A DNA stretch of 64,000 bases from Pholiota molesta. Taxonomy: Eukaryota > Basidiomycota > Agaricomycetes > Agaricales > Strophariaceae. Positions 57,101 through 64,000 of the stretch are shown here, piece after piece. A program made the translations under genes and the position numbers. Each line of letters starts with the position of its first letter. The first letter of the stretch is position 1. The notes under the pieces are model-generated. The model did not search any database, was not told the origin of the DNA, and saw only the letters and a program-made list of their open reading frames with translations. The stretch is taken from NCBI GenBank assembly GCA_014925825.1, contig JACGCK010000028.1, forward strand, positions 1-64,000. Direction: 5' to 3'.

Positions 57101-58755
57101 GAGCATCAAGGAAAATGGATGGAATCTAGAAATTCCATTCGAACCACGCAAAACTCGCTCAACGCAAGTCTTACCCGCGAGATGGCTGAGTTCGGTTGAT
57201 CCACCCAGATTTATGACCATTCAACGGCAGGAATACCATTCAACGCTGTGAGCTTCAATTTACTTCTCCGTACCAGATTTTTCGTCCTAATTGGAGTGTA
57301 GTGTCAAGCATCGAGAACATCTGCTGAAGACAAAATTCCACCACCATGCGCCTGCATATCTCGATGAGGATTACCCCATAGAAATTGAAGTGACCAGTGC
57401 AGACACTCGCCCGCTCGACGTGGTTGTCAATTTCCTCCTGCAACCCACTGAGATTGATTCTGCTGGTATGATCCTCAAACACTGTCTTGGCACATGTCTG
57501 ATTCTGGATGAATAGTCAACTGGATAGTCGTCGACGACCAGCGATCGTCAAGTCTCATCAAAGGCATTCATCTCGGCGTTCTGGCCCCAGGAGTCAGTGC
57601 TGTCAAACAATGCACCTATTCAATACGGGCGCAGGTGGCGACCGTATGCTGGACGTCTCCATCCTTACGAGCCCCGTATCCGATACGAGGATGAAACTAG
57701 TGGCGAAGAGGCTTTACACGACGAGATGGAACATTTGAAAATGCTGGTCGTTCCTACAGTTGCTCCTATCAAGATCGAGCAGAACACCTCTTACAGACAT
57801 GCTTCGGGCTCCTGGTCAGGCTTAGCTGACCTTCAAACTTTCGATGAATCATTCTGGGACAATCGGAGAGGTGGAGAGGCTATCGCAACTGCGACTATGG
57901 CGTGTGTCGGTCCATGGAGTCTGCGCATTGAAAGTGTCCAACTGGAAAGACAGGTTCGTCCGCATCTTAGTGTATAGACCTAGACTCATTTTAGGCTTCT
58001 AGGACAATGCACTGGCCAAAGTTATCGATTCCTCTTCGGATATAGTTGATGGAGATAGCTCCGAATTTCCAGCCGAGTTCATCGACGGTGACGAATTTTC
58101 AGCGAGCTGTCGAATTAGCTTCGCCTTGGAAGATGAGGAGGAAGTAACACAGGATGCTATTGAAGGTCCGGGGCGTTATGTCATTACATGGAGCAGGTAT
58201 GCCAAATTTCGAATCCCAAATTACATTCATCCGAATGACGCGGTCATATGTGCTAGGATACTTGAACACGGGGACCACGGCTCTAAGGCCATCAGCTATT
58301 TCCCTCTGCCTGCGCTGCGGCCCCCAACAGATACTTTGGTGGCTCTTTGGATGTACCCCCGAAGGCGACGCTTCATACCCCTATTCTATATCGCTCACCA
58401 TCCGGAATTACCACCCAACACGATCGGCTAATATCACCGTGCACCTCGAACCCGACTCTCTGGATGCGTTTGTCGTTTCTGGGGTTAGGAATGGTCGCGT
58501 ACCAGTTCTACTCCCAGGCTCGGAGGAGAAACTCGTTTGGAGAATGATACCTATAGAATGCGGGTATGTGAAGTTGCCACGAATCAAGGTTATAGATAGA
58601 CGCAAGGCCATTCCTGTCTCTCAAAGCTCCGGAGAACTGGTGCCGTTGCGGAGACTTCGACAGGAGAGATCGTCAAAGTCGTTGATCTACGATATGATAT
58701 GCGCTACTCTGCGACTGCTGGCCAGCGTCGACGACAGAAAACGGTGCCGCAATAG
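54141..58755 (+). CDS. TRAPP complex subunit 11 (foie gras family), many introns
   Basis: TRAPPC11 is a subunit of the TRAPPIII tethering complex that acts in ER-Golgi traffic and autophagy. It begins MNSYPPELLAQLAPVMFVAG; then DAFQVLTSRLREALLAQRK, WQPEKNKSFQVILVDKDV, DGLIAPIWIRKHTSLIPSVF. The foie-gras-1 region reads SVSSYPNTAGGLGGGLN, GWTVRYEYKMACFAEFR, DAYEMLIIMFG, RWAEAKVLADCINIKI, HPGFYYYMAARCTEMRRKRF, ELYTKAYELFKKHS, IAYRIAQTYYDAGKFDMAVR and FFERIAKTYRREQWGALL. The C-terminal beta-rich part ends EIVKVVDLRYDMRYSATAGQ before TAG 58753-58755. About fifteen introns of 45-65 bp. The frame breaks near 54200-54245, 54322 (GTG for GTGG) and again near the C-terminus; the pattern fits one-base errors. 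No second TRAPPC11 copy is visible in the window. Confidence 0.9.
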
Positions 58756-59255
58756 AAGGGAGTCGAGGGGAGGGCCCTGCTACTATTCTTGTATTGCCCT
58801 AATTATATAAGCTTCTAACTCGCTTCTGGTATTTCTGATTTCCTTACATAGTTCACATTTTAGTTTCTAATTCGAACCCTTGGAGCGCATTTTGCGTCAG
58901 TTTTTGCTCACATTGTGCGAGAAAATTCGCGGGAAACGCGGCCGTTAGATGTGACAATGACATGTGACAGGCTGGTGCATCGTGTTTATTTGTGTTTCGA
59001 GGGATATATACAGCATCGCTTTTTGTTGAACTCTAATGCCCTGGTTGTGTCCCCACTATCCCTCCCCTAGCCAACAGGCTCGCCCTGGTTGTGCTCTCCA
59101 TTGATTCATCGCCCAGACTGTATACTATAGACGGTATGCCCGTTTCCTTTTTTCAAGACCATCTCTAGACCATGAAGTCAGGTTACGACTTCGCCATCAC
59201 CTCTGTCGGACCATAAACCACAAAGGTGCCCTTCTGGGGTTCCTCTGTTGCCATT
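58756..59255. promoter_or_regulatory. upstream region of the following gene
   Basis: About 500 bp without a supported frame, containing pyrimidine-rich stretches (CCCCACTATCCCTCCCC, TTTCCTTTTTTC) close to the next start codon, typical of basidiomycete promoters. Confidence 0.35.
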
Positions 59256-60801
59256 ATGGACCGCGTTACTTCCCTGAGGTCTCTTCCAACTTCTGGGCAG
59301 GACGCAGATTTGGTCGACTCCCTTCAGAATATAGACTCTAATAGAAACCTTCATGACGCCCCCCCTTCACGCCCTTCGAGTCGCCTAGGCTTCAATCGCC
59401 CCATATTGTCGACATGTCCTCCTGATGTTCCTGCAGATTCGGAAGCAGCTCAGTGGTCGCGCAGCCTCTTTCAGAACGTCGGTATTGCAGAACTGCGCTT
59501 GTCTTCTATCAAGCAGCATCCAACGACCAAGATGGATGTCTCAATCCCTGCCTGCGCGCCACCGCCACTCGAAAGTGCCGAGTCGACAGAGTTAAATTCT
59601 TCGTCCGATGAGGATGAAGCTGGTAAAACCGGTTCTGCGACGACTGCTGAAAACGAGGCGACCACCCCCATCATTCCGCGCAAATCACCCTCAGTGTCCC
59701 GTCTCTGTTTTCCTTTCGTAACGACTTCTTCTACCCGCCGCAAGAAAGCGCCTCCTATACCACCTCCGACTCGCCATAAATATTCGTGCTTCCCTTCCCT
59801 GATGTCGCCTGTCCCCGCTGGTCGACCGTTCCCTAAACATCCGCGACACAGTTATCGAGAACATGGATACTCACGTACAGCCCTACAACACGTCAAATGG
59901 TTTTGGTCCATTCGCGAAGATTCGTGGCAAGGTTCCAATACTCGTTCACTCGATGTCAACGCGTATGAAGGAATATCTGAAGATCACGCTCCAGTCGCAT
60001 CTCCTGTTCCTCAACCACCGCCAACCGTCGTTGAAGTTTATTCTTGTCCGCAGCCTGTAAACACTATTCCGTATATCCTCGGCGTGGCGACATTTCCGCT
60101 TTACGCGATCCCTACTGTGCCCATATCGACCGTTGTTTCGCTGGACTGCCAATATGGACGATCAACAAAACACTCTGGATGCACGATATGCATATGGCGA
60201 CCGGAATGCGAAGACAGCAAGGCGTATCCGAGGATGACGATAGCTCGGACGGAGAGCATGAATTGGAAACCTCATTGTCAGCTAGCTTCAGTGAAGATTC
60301 GGACGCGACTCTCGTGGAAAGTGAAAATGAAGCCGATCCACCGAACTCCTTCGAGCTATCGAAGGCTATCGTCGCCAGATCAAAGGTCAATGTCAATTTT
60401 GAAGAATCACAAGCCGGAACAGTTGGCCTTCCTCAATTTCTTTGTTTGCTAACCAATCGCCCTCCAAGCGTTCAAATGGCCCGCTGGTTCTGAATAAAGC
60501 GAGCTGGTCTCGATCTATGAGTACGGTTGCTAAGGGGCAAAGACCTCGAAATTTGGACCCTATCAAACCTCCATGGCCGACCAACTGGTACCGACGTTGG
60601 GAACTTCTTGTGGATCTATCTCGACGAGGCAATCACCATAGAGAATACCTGCCTGAGGTTCATGGGTCGCCCACGGATATCATGCCTTCGCTGACGAATG
60701 CCTCTGGACAGTACTTAATCGTGAAACACCATCCCCCGGATCAGGACAACGACCCTACTTGGGACGCCAGACTTGAAATCGCTCAAAGCGCTCAAAAATA
60801 G
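59256..60801 (+). CDS. Ser/Pro-rich protein of unknown function
   Basis: The reading starts MDRVTSLRSLPTSGQDADLV (an in-frame ATG 30 bp upstream at 59226 is possible). It is low-complexity: PPSRPSSR, ESAESTELNSSSDEDEAG, PPIPPPTRHK. The later part is acidic and Ser-rich (SEDDDSSDGEHELETSLSAS, SENEADPPNSFELS), and the last part, in another frame, is more ordered (NLDPIKPPWPTNWYRRWELL, VDLSRRGNHHREYLPEV, ASGQYLIVKHHPPDQDND). The three segments sit in different frames without clear introns, with changes near 59870, 60150-60200 and 60450-60490. Either one-base errors or a decayed gene. Family not recognised; a regulatory, phosphorylated protein is a guess. Confidence 0.55.
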
Positions 60802-61369
60802 AGGCATCTTGGTTCTTCGCCGGTTCCCATTCTGGTTCTGTTTGCTCGTAATCCGAATGAGGTGGATTTCTTGGCTCTCCTATTGCCTGTAACCCTTTGT
60901 CGACCGCCAACCATGTATAAGCTATAATATTATATTCCGCACATTCGTCGCGGAACCTATCCTCCTCCGAACCCCTGCATATCATCTGGTCTCCCATAGA
61001 TTTCTCTACCAGCACAACACTTTTTTGGACGTTTTAACACCCATTGTCTTTTTCCACAAATCATAAATGTAATTGGTTTCCAGGCTTCTCCTCCTTTGTT
61101 CTATACCTGAAACCTCTCTTCCTGTTCTCAAAATTATCTCTACTCGGACTCCCTGTACATCTATTAATCCAAATCGTAACCGTTGAATTTAGATCTTGTT
61201 AATGTCACGCTTTCGAACTTGTATTCTTCACATGACATGACATGACATAACCCCCCTATTTGACGTCTTCACAGATGATGCAATTATGGCCATTTCAAAG
61301 CATTATAAACCAGTTATAAACCAGGTGCGAACTTTCCCTTGCTTTCAAATCTAATTTCTAACTACCACC

Positions 61370-62333
61370 ATGGCCATACCAGACGCAAAGATTCACCCCC
61401 ACGCTACTGGACCTGCAGAGAATCTTGTTGCGAAACGCCAGGAGCCGCAGGAACTCGTATTCTATGCGGGTTGGGTATGTCGCAAGTAGCTTCTTGACTA
61501 GATCATGATGAGTGCTAAATTACAATTTGCCTGTAGTTCTGTCCCTTCGTTCAGCGGTCTTGGATCGCTCTTGAAGAAAAGGGAATACCGTATCAATACA
61601 AGGAGGTTAACCCTTACAGAAAGGAAGCCCATTTCTTAGGTAGGTCATCTGAATTTCTCAGTGAACCAATACACTAGTTTTAACATTTGATTTCTTTATT
61701 TCTACAAGCTATCAACCCGAAGGGCCTCGTCCCTGCCTTAGAATATAAAGGCAAGGCCCTGTATGAATCGCTCATCCTATGCGAATTCTTCGAGGACGCA
61801 TTCCCTAATACGAAATCACTGCTCCCCGCCGATCCCGTCGACCGAGCCCTCGCTCGCATGTGGGTCGACCACATCAGCAAGACCTTCGTCCCGTCCTTCC
61901 AGCGTCTATTGCCCGCGAAAGAGCCGGAGAAACAGACCGCCGTTCGGGAGGAGCTCTACGAGTCGTTGAGGAAGTTCTCGGCGAATATCAAGGGCCCGTA
62001 TTTCCTCGGCGAGGAGTTCAGCATTGTGGATATCGCTATCGTGCCGTGGATTGTGAGGGATTATGTCATTGCGGAAAACCGAGGGTACAACCGCGCCGAT
62101 GTGAGCCCTGCTTGGAAGGAGTATGCTGACTTCGTCGAGAAACGCGAGAGCGTGGTGAATACGTCTAGTGTAAGTTCCATGATCTATGTTTGCAAGTCGA
62201 GGTTTTCTGACCTTTTCCTGTGTCTTCTCGATAGCTTCGCGAGCACCTTAACGATATATATGACAGATATTTGGGCGATACAGCTCAGAGCCAGGCTGCT
62301 ATCGCCATCCGAGCTGGAAAACCCATTCCTTAA
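61370..62333 (+). CDS. glutathione S-transferase, omega-like
   Basis: Four exons: 61370-61474, 61537-61639, 61709-62169, 62235-62333. The thioredoxin-fold start is ELVFYAGW-FCPFVQRSWIALEE, with the catalytic Cys37 in CPF as in omega-class enzymes. It continues NPKGLVPALEYKGKALYESL, ILCEFFEDAFP (the cis-Pro and glutathione-binding ES motif), then the helical domain RALARMWVDHISKTFVPSFQ, YFLGEEFSIVDIAIVPWIVR (N-capping motif) and the end RAGKPIP. Length ~255 residues fits the family. It is expected to act in glutathione-dependent thiol transfer and detoxification in the cytosol. All introns are in phase and no frame break is needed. Confidence 0.95.
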
Positions 62334-62726
62334 ATTTAAATATATCATTCAAGTGGATACGCAAAAATATGTTGATGTTTTTGAAGTATGTATCGATATC
62401 TAAGTAACAGAAGTTGAAATGTATGATTATCTATCACCCTTTGTCAATGAGTCTTGATGATGAAGACTTTGAAAGCCGGCCTCCTATGTACTATGACCAT
62501 GACATCAAGGATGTTGGCTAAATCCGGGCCGTTGATCGGTCAAAGAGATGCAGTGCGGGGGCCTTGGCACGATCCATGCTTGGTCCTCTACCTCGTCCAT
62601 CAACTGTACACCCTTGGACTCCTTGTATCTTGCTGTATCCTGTTGTAACCATCTCTACCAGCGCTGGGCGCCCATGAAAGTGTCTGACCTCCTCTTCCAC
62701 TACGACACTCTCCCGCCCCTAATAAC

Positions 62727-64000
62727 ATGTCACCGTTCGCCAATTCATTGACGCGCGAGGTTGGCCTCAAAGTTGGCCCTACGGTGTTGGAAGTCCTCGT
62801 GAAACATTACTTCGACAGGCTAAAGGAGAACAACGACTCGGGCGAGACCGAAGCGAGCTTGAAGCAGGACAATGTATTGTATCATGAAGCTTTTACAATC
62901 GTTAAAGTGCGTTGGTATATATTGTTGAATCACCTTCTATGCTGAATAATAACATCTTGCAGTCCTTTTTGGCCGCGTCTACTTTGTTAGTGTATTCAAT
63001 TGGAATTTGTGTCTATTTTTTTGACCGTTCTATAGCCACACTATTGAAGAGCTACAAAGTAAGCTCTTAATCCTCATACAGCTGAGTATTTCTCAAATAT
63101 TTTATTTGTAGGCTTTTCGAATACGCGAACGCCATCACCACCATGGACTCACGTTGTGCGAGTTCTAGTTCCCCTCGTCTGCTGCGATGAGGCCGCTCCC
63201 TACTTGGTCAAAGCCTTAGGAGGCGAGGAAGTCGCAAAACGCTTGATTGGCGGTGTTAAATGGTGGCAGGTTCGCGGAATCAACGGGTACGAACAATGAC
63301 ATTTCTATTCGACGAGTTTAAGCATTCACATATCTTTCAGCGTTGACGGTCAATGGATTACAGCCAGAAAAGACTATCAAGAGGCCAAACGGCGACACAA
63401 AACGAAACGCACTCACGATAAGAGTAGTTCAGATAATGGACCCAACCCACCTGACATAACGGAAGATCCGCAAAGCACCACGGGAGGAGCGTACGAGAAG
63501 GATATGGATGCTATGCGTTGTATTCTCTATCTTCATGGAGGTGTGTAAAGTCGTTTTCAATAGGATGATACTTGTAAGTTGATTTGGTGGCTATTCAGGT
63601 GGATACTACTTTGGCAGCGTTGATCAAGAAAGGTTCACTAAACACACTTCAGCAATCGCTTTTGCTCTGCTAACGTTCCCACAATCATTAACAGATATAG
63701 TATTCAACGACTGGCACGGAAAATCAACGGTCGAGTTTTTGGCATGTTTCTCAGAAATTTTGCGTTAGTTTCGTCTATTGATTATATCTCCAGCTATAAA
63801 TTATCGACTTGCACCGCAATACCCTTTCCCATGTGGGCTGCATGACGCGTTAACGGCTTGTATGGGTCCATTTTTCTTCACTTCCATTGCTTGTGATTGA
63901 CACCATCGCTGTAGACTTGTTCCTCATACGACCACCAGCAGGGGCTGCACATCAGGCAGTGGATCCCAAACACATCATCATTTCAGGAGATTCGGCTGGA
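62727..64000 (+). CDS. alpha/beta-hydrolase esterase (hormone-sensitive lipase type), cut by window end
   Basis: Starts MSPFANSLTREVGLKVGPTV at 62727. Later exons read WTHVVRVLVPLVCCDEAAPY, VKWWQVRGING, MRCILYLHGGGYYFGSVDQE (oxyanion-hole HGGG), NYRLAPQYPFPCGLHDALTA and IIISGDSAG (nucleophile elbow) right at the window edge. HGGG plus GDSAG is the signature of the hormone-sensitive-lipase-like family. A basic linker with KRRHKTKRTHDKS and a polar insert separate the N-terminal part from the catalytic core. Introns are about 50-60 bp. The catalytic Asp and His lie beyond the window. Confidence 0.9.

Overview
This window is nuclear DNA of a filamentous basidiomycete, most likely a mushroom-forming Agaricomycete. 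The evidence is dense short introns (about 50-65 bp, GT-AG with TACTAAT/CTAAC-like branch sites), an intron-bearing tRNA-Glu, and families typical of that class: F-box proteins of the agaricomycete type, DUF6593 and DUF6729. Gene starts, stops and introns were read by hand; exon edges given to the base come from splice sites that keep the reading frame.

Layout. 1-8,407 holds the 3' part of an Nrd1-like RRM protein gene (minus strand), a gene-poor repeat-rich stretch (64-bp and ~319-bp tandem repeats, a short telomere-like tract, small hairpins) and a carnosine N-methyltransferase gene (minus). 8,540-31,852 is a 23.3-kb head-to-tail array of four nearly identical ~5.84-kb transposons (E1-E4), inserted as one unit between the methyltransferase gene and a tRNA-Glu gene. 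31,927-64,000 is ordinary gene-dense euchromatin: tRNA-Glu, NADH pyrophosphatase, F-box protein, a small unknown protein, a kinase-fold pseudokinase, HUB1, a PalI/SUR7-type membrane protein, an unknown multi-pass membrane protein, a secreted 5'-nucleotidase-like phosphoesterase, a GH53 galactanase, a DUF6593 protein, a small secreted or anchored protein, TRAPPC11, an unknown Ser/Pro-rich protein, an omega-class GST and an alpha/beta-hydrolase cut by the window end.

The transposon array is the most unusual object. Each unit starts GG and ends CC, has ~28-bp imperfect terminal inverted repeats, and has an 80-bp block of two interlocked perfect hairpins just inside its left end. It carries one 13-exon gene for a protein of ~1,560 residues: two AT-hooks, a Cys-rich DUF6729 region, a putative DDE (RNase H-fold) transposase core, and a C-terminal Cys cluster. 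A complete DEDDy 3'-5' exonuclease domain of the RNase D/WRN type lies between the second and third putative DDE residues. The outer flanks of the array carry one 8-bp target-site duplication (AACTGGAG), while the three internal junctions each carry the same 6-bp remnant (CTGGAG). So the array behaves as one insertion that later multiplied. All four copies share an in-frame TGA at codon 514.

A second theme is sequence quality. Wherever copies can be compared, E1 differs from E4 in its 3' half only by eighteen one-base homopolymer contractions. Several single-copy genes (methyltransferase, 5'-nucleotidase, GH53, TRAPPC11, the membrane protein) show the same type of one-base loss at conserved positions. 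Many apparent frameshifts are therefore probably long-read consensus errors, and the number of copies in the array should be treated as provisional.
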